From contig NZ_CP109485.1 of assembly GCF_035918235.1 (NCBI RefSeq), positions 3,596,001 to 3,660,000 of the forward strand: a DNA stretch of 64,000 bases, written 5' to 3'. The position numbers and the translations under genes are program-made. This document shows positions 44,854-57,919 of this stretch, one piece after another; positions within the stretch are counted from its first letter, which is position 1, and each line of letters starts with the position of its first letter. The DNA is from Streptomyces sp. NBC_01445 (GTDB taxonomy: Bacteria; Actinomycetota; Actinomycetes; Streptomycetales; Streptomycetaceae). The notes under the pieces are model-generated. The model made no database searches, was not told where the DNA came from, and saw nothing but the letters and a program-made list of their open reading frames with translations.

Positions 44854-46370
44854 CAGCCCTTCTTTATGTCGTACGCGAAGAACTGCGAGTTCAGGCCGTT
44901 GACCGGGTAGCCGGACAGCTTGCTGCTCGCCACGACGATCTGCGGGTACAGGTACAGCCAGTCGCTGGCGGCGTCCTCGGCGGTCTTGCGGTTGACCTTC
45001 TTGAGGAGGTCGGTCTGCGCACCCGTCGACGATGCCTTCTCGGCGTCCTCGACCCACTTGGTGACCTGCTTGTTGTCGTAGCCCCAGTAGAAGTCGGGGT
45101 TGCCGTACCAGACGAGGTCGCGGTCGTTCACGTGCTCCTGGAGCGTGGCCGAGAAGTCGTGGTTCTTGTAGACCTTCGTGTACCACTCGTCGGGCGTGAT
45201 CGTGTTGATCTTGACGGTGATGCCGACCTTGGCGAGCTGCGACTTGATGAAGGTGGCGGCCGTCGGGTGCGGGTCGTAGTTCGGGGTGTCCAGCGTGAAG
45301 CTGAAGCCCTTCGCGTAACCGGCTTCCTTCAGCAACTTCCTGGCCTCGGTCGGGTCGTACGCGTTGACCTTGGTCAGGTCCTCGTACCAGGGGTCGGTGG
45401 GCGGCACCATCGACCCGATCTCCTTGCCGTAGCCGCCCCAGACGGACTCGAGGAGCTTCTTGTCGTCGATCGCGGACGAGACGGCCTTGCGGACCCTGAC
45501 GTCAGTGAAGGGCTTGGCCTTGTCGTTGAAGGCGAGGAGGAGCTTGGTCGTCGAGTTGCCGTCGTTGACCTTGTAGCTCTGGTTGGACTTGAACTGGTCG
45601 AGGGCGTCGGGCGACTGCTCGCTGGTGACGACGTCGACGGCGTTCGTCATGAGCGCGTTGTTCAGCGCGGTCGCGTCCTTGTAGTAGTGGAGGACGACCT
45701 GCTTGTTCGTGGCGGCGGTGCCCCAGTAGCCGGGGAACCGGTCGAGGCTGAGCGCCGAGCCGCGCGTCCACTTCCCCAGCTTGTACGGGCCCGTGCCGTC
45801 CTCGGTCGTCTTCAGGTTCTTCGCCTGGTCGTTGATGATCCAGACGTAGGACAGGTTGTAGACGAAGGAGATCGACTTCTGCTTCAGCGTGACCTTCACG
45901 CTCTTCGCGTCGGGGGTGTCGACCGACTTGATGACCTCGAGATTGCTCTTGCGCGCGGACTGCGAGTCCGGCGCGATCACCTTCTCCAGGCTGTACTTGA
46001 CGTCCTTGCTGGTCAGCGCCTTGCCACTGTGGAACTTCACGCCGTCGCGCAGGGTGAAGGTGTAGGTGAGCCCGTCGCCGGAGACCTTGTAGTCCTTGGC
46101 GAGGAGGTTCTCGACCTTGCCGTCGTCGGTGAGCTTGAACAGGCCCTCGTAGACATTGCCGTTGAGCGCCTCGGTGACGCCCTGGCCGCCGCCCCCGGTG
46201 TTGTCCAGGTTCTGCGGCTCGTACAGGGAGCCGATGTTGACCGTGGCGTTCTTGTCGTACGCGCCACTGCCGCTGCTGCTGTTGTCGCCGGAGCCACCGC
46301 ACGCGGCGAGGGTCACGGCGAGGGCGACGGTGAGCACACCGGCGGACAGGGGCTTCTTGGGGAGGTTCAT
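44853..46370 (-). CDS. lipoprotein substrate-binding protein, family 5 (peptide/nickel-type)
   Basis: 505 residues. A short signal sequence ends in LAACGG with the lipidated Cys at residue 24. The mature family-5 fold shows NIGSLYEPQNLDNT, DYKVSGDGLTYTFTLRDG and YDPTEARKLLKEAGYAKG, as in the operon-1 protein. Unlike that protein it is a standard lipoprotein without a C-terminal membrane helix. Substrate unknown; the short ATPases suggest a NikA-like or dipeptide-type ligand. 42 bases downstream of the DUF1684 gene, so probably in the same transcript. Confidence 0.92.
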   Translation of the reverse strand: MNLPKKPLSAGVLTVALAVTLAACGGSGDNSSSGSGAYDKNATVNIGSLYEPQNLDNTGGGGQGVTEALNGNVYEGLFKLTDDGKVENLLAKDYKVSGDGLTYTFTLRDGVKFHSGKALTSKDVKYSLEKVIAPDSQSARKSNLEVIKSVDTPDAKSVKVTLKQKSISFVYNLSYVWIINDQAKNLKTTEDGTGPYKLGKWTRGSALSLDRFPGYWGTAATNKQVVLHYYKDATALNNALMTNAVDVVTSEQSPDALDQFKSNQSYKVNDGNSTTKLLLAFNDKAKPFTDVRVRKAVSSAIDDKKLLESVWGGYGKEIGSMVPPTDPWYEDLTKVNAYDPTEARKLLKEAGYAKGFSFTLDTPNYDPHPTAATFIKSQLAKVGITVKINTITPDEWYTKVYKNHDFSATLQEHVNDRDLVWYGNPDFYWGYDNKQVTKWVEDAEKASSTGAQTDLLKKVNRKTAEDAASDWLYLYPQIVVASSKLSGYPVNGLNSQFFAYDIKKG

Positions 46371-46412
46371 GGGGCTGCCTTCGTGCGGGCGCGGGAGGGG
46401 GCGCGCGAGAGA

Positions 46413-47135
46413 TCAGTGCTGGTCGGCGAAGCCGTCGCGGAAGACGGGGAGCTTCTCGCCCGCTTCCACGGGGAGATGGAAGCGGTTCTGCCGCGGCGGC
46501 ATCGGACAGTTGTACTGATCGGAGAAGCCGCACGGCGGGACGAACGCGCGGTTGAAGTCGAGCCGCACCCGCCCCTCTCCCGTGTGCTCGACGAAGAGGA
46601 ACCGGCCCGCGCCGTAGGTGGCCGTCCCGTTGGTCGGGTCGCCGAAGACGAGCAGCAGCGTGCCGTCGTCGTCGAAGGCGCTGAGCGTGTAGTCGGTGCC
46701 GTCGACGGTGAGCGCGATGTCGCCGGGGACGGCGAGATCACGGGTGCCGCCGTTGTCCCGGATGTGCTCGAAGGCGACGCGGCGGGCGTCCTCGACGGGG
46801 GTGTACGTGGCGTCCAGGACCCAGGCCGGGTCGAACGGGAAGGCGTCGGTGCGCTCGAAGTCCCGGATCGCGGGGGACTCGGCGTCCCAGAAGCGCAGCG
46901 CGTACTCGGGCTCGCCGGTCGCCAGGTCGGTGCGCTCGACGGTCGTGACGGTCACACCGTCGCGCTGTCCGGCGCGGGCCGCCGTGAGGTCGGGGCGCTC
47001 GCCCGCGGGCAGCCAGCGGGTCTCGACGAGAGCAAGGTTCCCGGTGGGGCCGGTGACGGAGCGGTGCCGCTCGGCGCGCCACTCCTCCCAGGCCTGAGAG
47101 GGGTCACTGGCACGGTCGGGCATGGCGGCACTCAT
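46413..47135 (-). CDS. DUF1684 protein
   Basis: 240 residues, no signal or membrane segment. The characteristic DUF1684 features are SQAWEEWRAERHRSVTGPTG near the start, the FLFVEHT strand, DFNRAFVPPCGFSDQYNCPMPP with its Cys and Pro-rich motif, and NRFHLPVEAGEKLP at the end. The family is of unknown function, often small and cytoplasmic. It heads the second importer operon and has a good upstream promoter. ATG 47123 is an alternative start. Confidence 0.9.
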   Translation of the reverse strand: MSAAMPDRASDPSQAWEEWRAERHRSVTGPTGNLALVETRWLPAGERPDLTAARAGQRDGVTVTTVERTDLATGEPEYALRFWDAESPAIRDFERTDAFPFDPAWVLDATYTPVEDARRVAFEHIRDNGGTRDLAVPGDIALTVDGTDYTLSAFDDDGTLLLVFGDPTNGTATYGAGRFLFVEHTGEGRVRLDFNRAFVPPCGFSDQYNCPMPPRQNRFHLPVEAGEKLPVFRDGFADQH

Positions 47136-47216
47136 TCGCGTAGAAACTCATCAGCGTCCACACCGGTGCGCACGGAAGCTGGTCACACTGGGTGAAGCTT
47201 GAACCAAAGGAGCTTC

Positions 47217-47246
47217 TTTATCTTCCATAAGGGGCGCTAATGTCAA
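47217..47246 (-). promoter_or_regulatory. promoter of the DUF1684/importer operon
   Basis: On the minus strand, consensus TTGACA (47246-47241) is followed after 18 bases by GATAAA (47222-47217), about 80 bases upstream of the DUF1684 start at 47135. The surrounding sequence is unusually A/T-rich for this window. Confidence 0.55.
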
Positions 47247-47294
47247 ACGCCGCCAAATATGTGAGACACGTGCCACGGGGAGCGCGCGAGCGCC

Positions 47295-48143
47295 TCAGAA
47301 CAGGACGCTCATGAAGGCGCCGACTTCCTCGAATCCGACCCGGCGGTACGCGGCCCGCGCCGGGGTGTTGAAGTCGTTCACGTACAGGCTGACCAGCGGC
47401 GCGAAATCCGCGAGCGCATAGCGCAGGACCGCCGCCATGCCGGGGGCGGCGAGGCCGCGGCCGCGGTGTTCGGGGGCGATCCACACGCCCTGGATCTGGC
47501 AGGCCCGCGTCGTCGCGGCGCCGATCTCGGCCTTGAAGATCACCTTGCCCTGCTCGTCGAGCCGGGCGAACGAACGCCCGCTTCCGACCAGCTCGGCCAC
47601 CCGCGCCTGGTACAGCAGGCCCCCGTCGCCGGCCAGCGGCGAGACACCGACCTCCTCCGTGAACATCGCCACGCACGCCGGCATGATCGTCTCCATCTCG
47701 TCCTTGCGGACGCGGCGGACGTACGGATCCGGGGCGATGTCGTCGGGGAGCCGGTCCGCGACCATGAGGGGCTGCTGGGCGCGTACGTCCCTGGCCGGGC
47801 CCCAGTTCGGTTCGAGCAGCCGCCACAGCTGGGCGGTGGGCTCGGCGGGGCCGACGATGGAGGAGCAGCGGCGCCCGGCCCGGCGGGCCCGGTCGGCGAA
47901 CCCCCGCACGGCCCTCGGGGTGGCGCAGATCGGGACCAGGTTCGCGCCCGCGTAGCAGAGGGATTCGAGCATCCCGTCCTCGTACCAGCCCCACATCTCG
48001 CCGCCCAGACGCCACGGGTCGAGGCCCGCGACCTGGACGCGGGACGCGACGAAGGCATTGGCAACCGGCTCGCGGTCGAGCACGGCGAGCGCGGCGTCGA
48101 GGTCACTCGGTTCGAGGACCCGGGTGGTGGTCTGAGTCAACAC
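47295..48143 (-). CDS. GNAT acetyltransferase with an N-terminal DUF4081-like domain
   Basis: 282 residues from a GTG; the longer frame adds 13 residues without a site. The C-terminal half has the GNAT acetyl-CoA motif VWIAPEHRGRGLAAPGMAAVL and NDFNTPARAAYRRVGFEEVG. The N-terminal half (LEPSDLDAALAVLDREPVANAFV) resembles the DUF4081 domain that precedes GNAT domains in Actinobacteria. Substrate unknown. It is followed on the minus strand by DUF1684. Confidence 0.85.
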   Translation of the reverse strand: MLTQTTTRVLEPSDLDAALAVLDREPVANAFVASRVQVAGLDPWRLGGEMWGWYEDGMLESLCYAGANLVPICATPRAVRGFADRARRAGRRCSSIVGPAEPTAQLWRLLEPNWGPARDVRAQQPLMVADRLPDDIAPDPYVRRVRKDEMETIMPACVAMFTEEVGVSPLAGDGGLLYQARVAELVGSGRSFARLDEQGKVIFKAEIGAATTRACQIQGVWIAPEHRGRGLAAPGMAAVLRYALADFAPLVSLYVNDFNTPARAAYRRVGFEEVGAFMSVLF

Positions 48144-48319
48144 GTGCGGGGGCCTCACCAAACGGTCTGCTGATCTCCGCACCTTACCTGCCGGAATTGT
48201 GCGGCGCCTCTGCCTCTGCGGCAGCGGCTGTTTGGGGGGCCTGCCTGCGGCGGCCCTGCGCCTTCTCGTCTGCCGGGTCGCCGTTGTCGTGCGGGTGCGG
48301 GCCGTGGTCCGTCCTCGCG

Positions 48320-48408
48320 CAGTTCCCCGCGCCCCTGAGATGCCTGGCTTCGCCAGGGCATCTCATCGATGAGGCAGCGGCACAGCCGTGTGCCGAAGGG
48401 GCGCGGGG
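48320..48408. repeat. Streptomyces-type intergenic repeat with internal hairpin
   Basis: CAGTTCCCCGCGCCCCT at 48320-48336 is identical to 39087-39103, and an inverted copy of its core (AGGGGCGCGGGG) lies at 48397-48408. Between them a hairpin, GAGATGCCTGGC/GCCAGGGCATCTC (48337-48364), pairs with a single bulge. The element lies in a 382-base region between the GNAT gene and ispG; I see no gene in that region. Confidence 0.7.
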
Positions 48409-48475
48409 CCGTGTCTGTCAGCGGCTCCGCCGCGGAGCGCGACCGGCCACGACGGCGCCGCACCCGCACAACGAC

Positions 48476-48509
48476 GAGGCCCGTCGTCCCCGAAGGGGCG
48501 ACGGGCCTC
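48476..48509. terminator. terminator hairpin after ispG
   Basis: GAGGCCCGTCG (48476-48486) pairs exactly with 48499-48509, with an inner CCCC/GGGG and a GAA loop. On the minus strand it begins 17 bases after the ispG stop. Confidence 0.8.
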
Positions 48510-48525
48510 AACGTCATGACATGGG

Positions 48526-49683
48526 TCAGCCGGCGACAGCAACCGTGGGCTCGCCGGAGGCGACGCCGTCCTGTTCCATCTGCTCGGCGATCTTCAGCGC
48601 CTCTTCGATCAGAGTCTCGACGATCTTCGACTCGGGGACGGTCTTGATGACCTCGCCCTTCACGAAGATCTGGCCCTTGCCGTTGCCGGAGGCGACGCCG
48701 AGGTCGGCCTCGCGGGCCTCGCCCGGTCCGTTCACCACGCAGCCCATGACGGCGACGCGCAGCGGGACCTCCATGCCGTCGAGGCCCGCGGTGACCTCTT
48801 CGGCGAGCTTGTAGACGTCGACCTGGGCGCGGCCGCAGGACGGGCAGGAGACGATCTCCAGGCGGCGCGGCTTGAGGTTGAGCGACTCCAGGATCTGGTT
48901 GCCCACCTTGATCTCCTCGACCGGCGGGGCCGAGAGGGAGACGCGGATGGTGTCGCCGATGCCCTCGGAGAGCAGCGCGCCGAACGCGACGGCGGACTTG
49001 ATGGTGCCCTGGAAGGCCGGGCCCGCCTCGGTGACGCCGAGGTGCAGCGGGTAGTCGCACTGGGCGGCGAGCTGGCGGTAGGCGTTCACCATCACGACCG
49101 GGTCGTTGTGCTTGACCGAGATCTTGATGTCGCGGAAGCCGTGCTCCTCGAAGAGGGACGCCTCCCACAGTGCGGACTCGACGAGCGCCTCGGGGGTGGC
49201 CTTGCCGTACTTCTTCAGGAGCCGGGCGTCGAGCGAGCCCGCGTTCACGCCGATGCGGATCGGGGTGCCGTGGTCCTTGGCCGCCTGCGCGATCTCCTTG
49301 ACCTTGTCGTCGAACTGCTTGATGTTGCCCGGGTTCACCCGGACCGCGGCGCAGCCCGCCTCGATGGCGGCGAAGACGTACTTCGGCTGGAAGTGGATGT
49401 CCGCGATGACGGGGATCTGCGACTTCCTCGCGATCGTCGCGAGCGCGTCGGCGTCGTCCTGCGTGGGGCACGCCACCCGCACGATCTGGCAGCCGGACGC
49501 GGTGAGCTCGGCGATCTGCTGCAGCGTGGCGCCGATGTCGGACGTACGGGTCGTCGTCATGGACTGCACCGACACCGGTGCGTCTCCGCCGACCGCCACG
49601 GTGCCGACCTGGATCTGCCGGCTCCTGCGGCGCTCGGCGAGCTTGGTCGGAACGGACGGCATGCCGAGAGAAATCGCAGTCAT
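48526..49683 (-). CDS. ispG: 4-hydroxy-3-methylbut-2-en-1-yl diphosphate synthase
   Basis: 385 residues. IspG is the [4Fe-4S] enzyme of the MEP pathway that makes HMBPP from MEcPP. The TIM-barrel segments [12 protein letters not shown] and [10 protein letters not shown] are clear, and the cluster ligands lie in [11 protein letters not shown] and [13 protein letters not shown] chose the ATG at 49683 ([14 protein letters not shown]); the longer frame upstream has atypical codon use. It is 190 bases from the site-2 protease gene with a terminator hairpin between them; dxr, also of the MEP pathway, lies just beyond. Confidence 0.97.
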   Translation of the reverse strand: MTAISLGMPSVPTKLAERRRSRQIQVGTVAVGGDAPVSVQSMTTTRTSDIGATLQQIAELTASGCQIVRVACPTQDDADALATIARKSQIPVIADIHFQPKYVFAAIEAGCAAVRVNPGNIKQFDDKVKEIAQAAKDHGTPIRIGVNAGSLDARLLKKYGKATPEALVESALWEASLFEEHGFRDIKISVKHNDPVVMVNAYRQLAAQCDYPLHLGVTEAGPAFQGTIKSAVAFGALLSEGIGDTIRVSLSAPPVEEIKVGNQILESLNLKPRRLEIVSCPSCGRAQVDVYKLAEEVTAGLDGMEVPLRVAVMGCVVNGPGEAREADLGVASGNGKGQIFVKGEVIKTVPESKIVETLIEEALKIAEQMEQDGVASGEPTVAVAG

Positions 49684-49826
49684 CTGCTGTGCAACCCCAA
49701 GGTGTGGAATCGAGACCCGAGAAGAAGACACGGATCGGGGTCCCGTGGTGAGCGGGCTCCAGGCTTCGAGATTACGGCACCGGCCCGGCGCCGAGCACAT
49801 CACGTCCGGAAGTCCACCCAAAGGTA

Positions 49827-49857
49827 GGCGGCCAGGCACAGAGCATGCCTGGCCGCC
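49827..49857 (-). terminator. terminator hairpin after the site-2 protease gene
   Basis: GGCGGCCAGGCA (49827-49838) and its perfect complement (49846-49857), 12-bp stem with a seven-base loop, 16 bases after the stop of the protease gene on the minus strand. Confidence 0.75.
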
Positions 49858-49872
49858 ATGAACTATGGGTAA

Positions 49873-51177
49873 CTACGAGATTTTGACCGGGTTGACGACG
49901 TCCGCGATCAGGACGAGGACGGTGAAGCAGACGAAGATTCCGGCCACGACGTAAGCGACCGGCATCAGCTTCGCCACATCGAACGGGCCGGGATCGGGCC
50001 GCTTGAAGACCTTCGCCACATTCCGTCGCAGCGACTCCCACAGGGCGCCGGCGATGTGCCCGCCGTCCAGGGGCAGCAGCGGCAGCATGTTGAAGAGGAA
50101 CAGCGACAGGTTGAACCCCGCGACGAGCATCAGGGCCATACCGAGCTGCTGGGTCGCCGGGATGTCCAGGTTGAAGATCTCCCCGCCGACGCGGGCCGCG
50201 CCGACCACACCCATCGGCGAGTCCGGCTCACGCGGGCCGTCCCCGAAGGCGGCGTCCCACAGGGCCGGGATCTTGCCGGGCAGGGCGGCGAGCGAGTTCA
50301 CGGCGTCGCCGACCCGGTCTCCCATCCAGGTCACGGAGTCGCCGAAGTCCTGGCGCACGACACCGGTCGAGGCGCTGAAGCCGAGGAATCCGGCGTTGAT
50401 GTACTCGCCCTGGACGATCTGGCCGCTGCCGTCCTTCTTCGCCACCTGGTTGGTGGCGATCTTGGCATGCAGGACCTTCTCCTGGCCCTCGCGCTGGACG
50501 ACGATGTCGACCGTCCTGCCGGGGTTGGCGCGGATCTCGTCGGAGAGGGTGTTCCACTTGTCGGTCTTCACGCCGTCGAACGAGACGATCTTGTCCTTGG
50601 CCCGCAGTCCGGCCGCGGCGGCCGGGGAGGCGGGGTCGGACTTCTTGCACGTGTCGCGGTTCTCACTCTGCTTGACCACGCACTGCTGGACCGAGCTGAC
50701 CGTGGTGGTCTGCTGCGTGATGCCGAAGCCCATCAGGACGGTGAAGAACAGGCCGACCGCGAGGATCAGGTTCATGAAGGGCCCCGCGAACATCACGATG
50801 ACCCTCTTCCACGGCTTGCGCGTGTAGAAGAGGCGCGTCTCGTCGCCGGGCTGGAGCTCCTCGAAGGCCGCCGCCCGGGCGTCCTCGACCATGCTGCGGA
50901 ACGGGGAGGTGGAGCGGGACTGGATCTTCCCGTCCGGGCCGGGCGGGAACATGCCGATCATGCGGATGTAGCCGCCCAGCGGGATCGCCTTGACGCCGTA
51001 CTCCGTGTCGCCCTTCTTGCGCGACCAGACGGTCGGGCCGAAGCCGACCATGTACTGCGGCACGCGGATCTTGAAGAGCTTCGCGGTCGAGAGATGCCCC
51101 AGCTCGTGCCAGGCGATCGAGACGAGCAGTCCGATCGCGAAGACGACTATGCCGAGGATCATCATCAGGGTCGTCAT
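49873..51177 (-). CDS. site-2 intramembrane metalloprotease (RseP/RIP family)
   Basis: 434 residues. The zinc motif HELGH (residues 24-28) lies in the first membrane helix, and the second active-site motif is [11 protein letters not shown] near residue 374. A PDZ domain follows the second helix ([21 protein letters not shown]), and at least four membrane helices are present. Proteins of this family cleave membrane-spanning regulators such as anti-sigma factors. Start overlaps dxr (ATGA). Confidence 0.93.
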   Translation of the reverse strand: MTTLMMILGIVVFAIGLLVSIAWHELGHLSTAKLFKIRVPQYMVGFGPTVWSRKKGDTEYGVKAIPLGGYIRMIGMFPPGPDGKIQSRSTSPFRSMVEDARAAAFEELQPGDETRLFYTRKPWKRVIVMFAGPFMNLILAVGLFFTVLMGFGITQQTTTVSSVQQCVVKQSENRDTCKKSDPASPAAAAGLRAKDKIVSFDGVKTDKWNTLSDEIRANPGRTVDIVVQREGQEKVLHAKIATNQVAKKDGSGQIVQGEYINAGFLGFSASTGVVRQDFGDSVTWMGDRVGDAVNSLAALPGKIPALWDAAFGDGPREPDSPMGVVGAARVGGEIFNLDIPATQQLGMALMLVAGFNLSLFLFNMLPLLPLDGGHIAGALWESLRRNVAKVFKRPDPGPFDVAKLMPVAYVVAGIFVCFTVLVLIADVVNPVKIS

Positions 51178-52448
51178 GCACGAGCCTCCGCGGTCGATGT
51201 CGCCTGTGCCGTCAGTTCACGGGTCCGGGCGCGTGCCCAGGTCTCCGCTTCGAGGACGTCCGCGACGGTCAGGGAAGTTCCCGCCGCCGCTGCCGAAGGC
51301 GCGCCGTGTTCCTCGACGACCTTCGTAACGGTGTCCATGATGCCGTTGAACGGCAGCGCGCCGTTCAGGAACGCGTCCACGCACTCCTCGTTTGCGGCAT
51401 TGAACACTGCCGGGGCCGTCCCCGCGAGCTTGCCCACGTGCCGGGCGAGCCCGACCGAGGGGAAGGCCTCGGTGTCGAGGGGGAAGAACTCCCAGCTCGA
51501 CGCCTTCGTCCAGTCGAACGCGGGCGCCGCGTCGGGGATCCGCTCGGGCCAGCCCAGGCCGATGGCGATGGGTCCGCGCATGTCGGGCGGCGTGGCCTGG
51601 GCGAGGGTGGAGCCGTCCGTGAACTCGACCATGGAGTGCACGTAGGACTGCGGGTGTACGACGACCTCGATCCGCTCGAACGGAATGTCGTAGAGGAGGT
51701 GCGCCTCGATCACCTCCAGGCCCTTGTTGACCAGAGTCGCGGAGTTGACGGTGATGACCGGGCCCATCGCCCAGGTCGGGTGCGCGAGTGCGTCCTCGGG
51801 TGTGACGTGTGCGAGGTCCGCCTTCGTCCGTCCCCGGAAGGGCCCGCCGGACGCGGTGACGACGAGCTTGCGGACGTCCGCGCGCTTGCCGGCCGCGAGG
51901 GCCTGGAAGAGCGCCGCGTGCTCGGAGTCGACCGGGATGATCTGGCCCGGCTTCGCGAGCGCCTTGACGAGGGGGCCGCCGACGATGAGCGACTCCTTGT
52001 TGGCGAGGGCGAGGGTGCGCCCGGCCTCCAAGGCAGCGAGCGTCGGGGCGAGGCCGATGGATCCGGTGATGCCGTTGAGCACCGTGTGGCAGGGGGAGGC
52101 GGCGAGCTGGGTGGCCGCGTCGGGTCCGGCAAGGATCTCGGGGAGCGGCTCGCCGTCGGCGTACTGCGCGCTCAGGGCCTCGCGCAGGGCGGGCACGACG
52201 TCCTCGCGCGCGACCGCGACGGTCCGTACGCGCAGCTGCCTGGCCTGTTCGGCGAGCAGGCCGACCCGGCCGCCCGCGGCGGACAGCGCCGTGACCGTGA
52301 AGCGGTCGGGGTTGCGCAGCACAAGGTCGATGGCCTGGGTGCCGATCGAGCCCGTGGAGCCGAGGATGACGACGTCCCGCGGGCCGTCCGTCCCGGCGGG
52401 GTCGTAGACGAGGTGCGGGTCCGCGAGGGGGGATGCGCTGTCGCTCAT
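51174..52448 (-). CDS. dxr: 1-deoxy-D-xylulose 5-phosphate reductoisomerase
   Basis: 424 residues. NADPH-binding [12 protein letters not shown] at the N-terminus, [11 protein letters not shown] and TASGGPFRG (substrate and metal region) and [12 protein letters not shown] confirm DXR, which makes MEP in isoprenoid biosynthesis. I chose ATG 52448 (MSDSASPL) because GGGGGGT lies just upstream; ATG 52457 is an alternative. It overlaps the site-2 protease gene (ATGA), and ispG is nearby, so two MEP genes share this region. Confidence 0.97.
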   Translation of the reverse strand: MSDSASPLADPHLVYDPAGTDGPRDVVILGSTGSIGTQAIDLVLRNPDRFTVTALSAAGGRVGLLAEQARQLRVRTVAVAREDVVPALREALSAQYADGEPLPEILAGPDAATQLAASPCHTVLNGITGSIGLAPTLAALEAGRTLALANKESLIVGGPLVKALAKPGQIIPVDSEHAALFQALAAGKRADVRKLVVTASGGPFRGRTKADLAHVTPEDALAHPTWAMGPVITVNSATLVNKGLEVIEAHLLYDIPFERIEVVVHPQSYVHSMVEFTDGSTLAQATPPDMRGPIAIGLGWPERIPDAAPAFDWTKASSWEFFPLDTEAFPSVGLARHVGKLAGTAPAVFNAANEECVDAFLNGALPFNGIMDTVTKVVEEHGAPSAAAAGTSLTVADVLEAETWARARTRELTAQATSTAEARA

Positions 52449-52536
52449 ACCCCCCATTGTGGCGTGGCCTCCGGGCGCCTCGGACAGCGCGTCCCCCGGC
52501 GGTTCGTCATCACCTGCGCCGGCGGCGGCCCTTCGC

Positions 52537-55275
<2,739 letters not shown>

Positions 55276-55339
55276 AGGAGCCTCCCCCCTGTACCCAATG
55301 TCCGCCTCGTTGCCCTTTGAGGCAAGGAGGCGGGCCCGT

Positions 55340-55726
55340 TCACTGCCCGGTCATGGACCGGACGTAGTGACTGAGGTTGGCGCTGAGGACTCCGCGCACG
55401 TAGAGGATCGCGCCGGCCATCCCGATGGGGAGCGAGAGCGCGAGGACGGCGAAGATCATCGGCCAGGGCTCCAGGACGCAGGTGTTGGAGATGCCGTCGT
55501 CGTAGCTCCTGCGGATCTCCTCGAAGAGGAGCCCGTCGTCGCAGCCGGCGCCGTGTTCGTCGCCGGACGCGAGGAGGAAACCCGGCGGCAGCAGGAGCCG
55601 GGCCAGGACGTACAGCCACAGCAGCGCGGCGAGGACGAGCAGCCAGAAGCCGCGGGTGCGCATCTTCAGCGCGTTGTCGCGGAACCGTCGTTCCAGGTCG
55701 TTGCGGTACTTGCGCTCGTCGCGCAT
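55340..55726 (-). CDS. small membrane protein, two helices
   Basis: 128 residues. Two membrane helices (about residues 27-47 and 89-109 in this numbering) with basic cytoplasmic ends and a loop of about 35 residues between them that has two Cys (GAGCDDG and NTCVLEP). The ATG at 55726 is chosen because GGGGGAG lies about eight bases upstream; the ATG at 55735 sits directly on that sequence. It is 64 bases from secA on the same strand. No family recognised. Confidence 0.65.
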   Translation of the reverse strand: MRDERKYRNDLERRFRDNALKMRTRGFWLLVLAALLWLYVLARLLLPPGFLLASGDEHGAGCDDGLLFEEIRRSYDDGISNTCVLEPWPMIFAVLALSLPIGMAGAILYVRGVLSANLSHYVRSMTGQ

Positions 55727-55795
55727 GACTGCCATCTCCCCCGGGGCCTGTGGGACTTGCGGTGAGCAAGATACCCGCGGGCCCCGGGGCGCGGT

Positions 55796-57736
55796 TCAGC
55801 GGATGGGGCGGCGGACGTTCTCCCGCTTCGAGGGGCCGGGGGTCGCGTCCGCGATCCACGCGCCGTCGCCGCTGGGGTCGATGACGCCCTCCTCCAGCCA
55901 GGTGTAGGAACCGCCGAGGACGCCCTTGGTGACCTTGCGGTCCAGTTCGTCGGTGTTGTGCCACAGGCGCCCGAAGAGTTCGTCGACGCGGACGCGGGAC
56001 TGGCTGCAGAACACGTCGGCGAGCTGGTAGGCCTCGCGGCCGTGTTCGCCGGCGCCGCGCAGGTGCTCGGCCCGTACGCAGGCCGCGCTCATCGCGAAGA
56101 GTTCGGCGCCGATGTCGACGATCCGGCCGAGGAAGCCCTGCTTGGTCTCCATCTTTCCCTGCCAGCGGGACATGGCGTAGAAGGTGGAGCGGGCCAGCTT
56201 GCGCGCCGAGCGCTCCGCGAAGCGCAGATGGCCGGAGAGGTCGGCGTGGCCCGCGGGGTGGAACTCGCTGTAGGAGTTGGGGAGCTGGCCGGGTCCGGCG
56301 ACGAGCTTCGGCAGCCAGCGCGCGTAGAAGCCGCCGGCCTTCGCGCCCGCCTTCGCCTTGTCGGACAGGGACTTGTCGGGGTCGATCAGGTCACCGGCGA
56401 CGGACAGGTGCGCGTCCACGGCCTCGCGGGCGATGAGGAGGTGCATGATCTCCGTCGAGCCCTCGAAGATGCGGTTGATGCGCAGATCGCGCAGGAGCTG
56501 CTCGGCGGGGACGGCGCGTTCGCCGCGCGCGGCGAGGGACTCGGCGGTCTCGAAGCCGCGGCCGCCGCGGATCTGGACCAGCTCGTCCGCCATCAGACAG
56601 CCCATCTCGGAGCCGAAGAGCTTGGCGAGGGCGGCCTCGATGCGGATGTCGTTGCGGTCCTCGTCGGCCATCTGCGAGGACAGGTCGACGACGGCTTCGA
56701 GCGCGAAGGTCGTCGCCGCGATGAACGAGATCTTCTGGCCGACCGCCTCGTGGAACGCGACCGGCTTGCCCCACTGCTCGCGGGCGCCCGACCACTCGCG
56801 GGCGATCTTCAGGCACCACTTGCCCGCGCCCACGCACATCGCGGGCAGCGAGAGCCGGCCCGTGTTGAGGGTGGTGAGGGCGATCTTGAGGCCGGCGCCC
56901 TCGGGGCCGATGCGGTTCGCGGCCGGGACCCTGACCCGGTGGAAACGGGTCACGCCGTTCTCCAGGCCGCGCAGGCCCATGAAGGCGTTGCGGTTCTCGA
57001 CCGTGATCCCTTCGGAGTCGGCCTCCACGACGAAGGCCGTGATGCCGCCCTTGCGCCCCTCCGCCTTCGGCACCCGCGCCATGACGACGAGCAGATCGGC
57101 GACGACGCCGTTCGTCGTCCACAACTTCACGCCGTCGAGGATGTACGAGTCCCCGTCGGGCACCGCGGTCGTGGCGAGGCGCGCCGGGTCCGAGCCGACG
57201 TCGGGTTCGGTCAGCAGGAACGCGGTGATGTCGGTGCTGGCGCAGCGCGGCAGGAAGGCGTCCTTCTGCTCCTGCGTCCCGAAGATCTTCAACGGCTGCG
57301 GCACACCGATGGACTGGTGGGCCGACAGGAGGGCTCCGATCGCGGGGCTCACGGTGCCGACCAGGGCCAGGGCCTTGTTGTAGTAGACCTGCGTGAGGCC
57401 GAGGCCGCCGTACTTGGTGTCGATCTTCATGCCGAGGGCGCCGAGCTCCTTGAGCCCGTTGATCACCTCGTCGGGGATCTGCGCCTCGCGCTCGATGCGG
57501 GCCGGGTCGATGCGTGTCTCGCAGAAGTCGCGCAACTTGGCGAGGAACTCCTCGCCGCGCCGGACGTCCTCGCCCGCCGGCTGGGGATGCGGGTGGATCA
57601 GGTCCAGCCTGAAGCGCCCGAGGAAGAGCTCCTTGGCGAAGCTCGGCTTGCGCCAGCCCTGTTCGCGCGCGGCCTCGGCGACCTGCCGGGCCTCGCGTTC
57701 CGATACGGATGGCTGCTGGGAAGTTGGGGCCGCCAT
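55796..57736 (-). CDS. acyl-CoA dehydrogenase, long/very-long-chain type
   Basis: 646 residues, longer than the usual ~380 because of an extended C-terminal part, like VLCAD/ACAD9-type or bacterial FadE-like enzymes. FAD-binding FLLTEPDVGSDPARL, TNGVVADLLVVMARV and GAREQWGKPVAFHEAV, and the catalytic base in RINRIFEGSTEIMHL (Glu) are clear. It oxidises acyl-CoAs in beta-oxidation, passing electrons to ETF. It stands alone; the region downstream (57737-58002) contains tandem hairpins that end the aldehyde dehydrogenase gene. Confidence 0.92.
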   Translation of the reverse strand: MAAPTSQQPSVSEREARQVAEAAREQGWRKPSFAKELFLGRFRLDLIHPHPQPAGEDVRRGEEFLAKLRDFCETRIDPARIEREAQIPDEVINGLKELGALGMKIDTKYGGLGLTQVYYNKALALVGTVSPAIGALLSAHQSIGVPQPLKIFGTQEQKDAFLPRCASTDITAFLLTEPDVGSDPARLATTAVPDGDSYILDGVKLWTTNGVVADLLVVMARVPKAEGRKGGITAFVVEADSEGITVENRNAFMGLRGLENGVTRFHRVRVPAANRIGPEGAGLKIALTTLNTGRLSLPAMCVGAGKWCLKIAREWSGAREQWGKPVAFHEAVGQKISFIAATTFALEAVVDLSSQMADEDRNDIRIEAALAKLFGSEMGCLMADELVQIRGGRGFETAESLAARGERAVPAEQLLRDLRINRIFEGSTEIMHLLIAREAVDAHLSVAGDLIDPDKSLSDKAKAGAKAGGFYARWLPKLVAGPGQLPNSYSEFHPAGHADLSGHLRFAERSARKLARSTFYAMSRWQGKMETKQGFLGRIVDIGAELFAMSAACVRAEHLRGAGEHGREAYQLADVFCSQSRVRVDELFGRLWHNTDELDRKVTKGVLGGSYTWLEEGVIDPSGDGAWIADATPGPSKRENVRRPIR

Positions 57737-57919
57737 GGGGGCTCACCTCGACGCGAGTAGGGGCCGTTCGGCATCGGCTACCGACGGGTGCTACTCGGTC
57801 GTATGTACCCGAAAACCGGCAACCCGACCACCCCTCGCGCACCGATCGGGTCACCCGTACCGGCATTCGGGGGACAAGGGTCCGCCGGGCCTGCCGTCAA
57901 ATGGTGGGCCCGGGAACGC

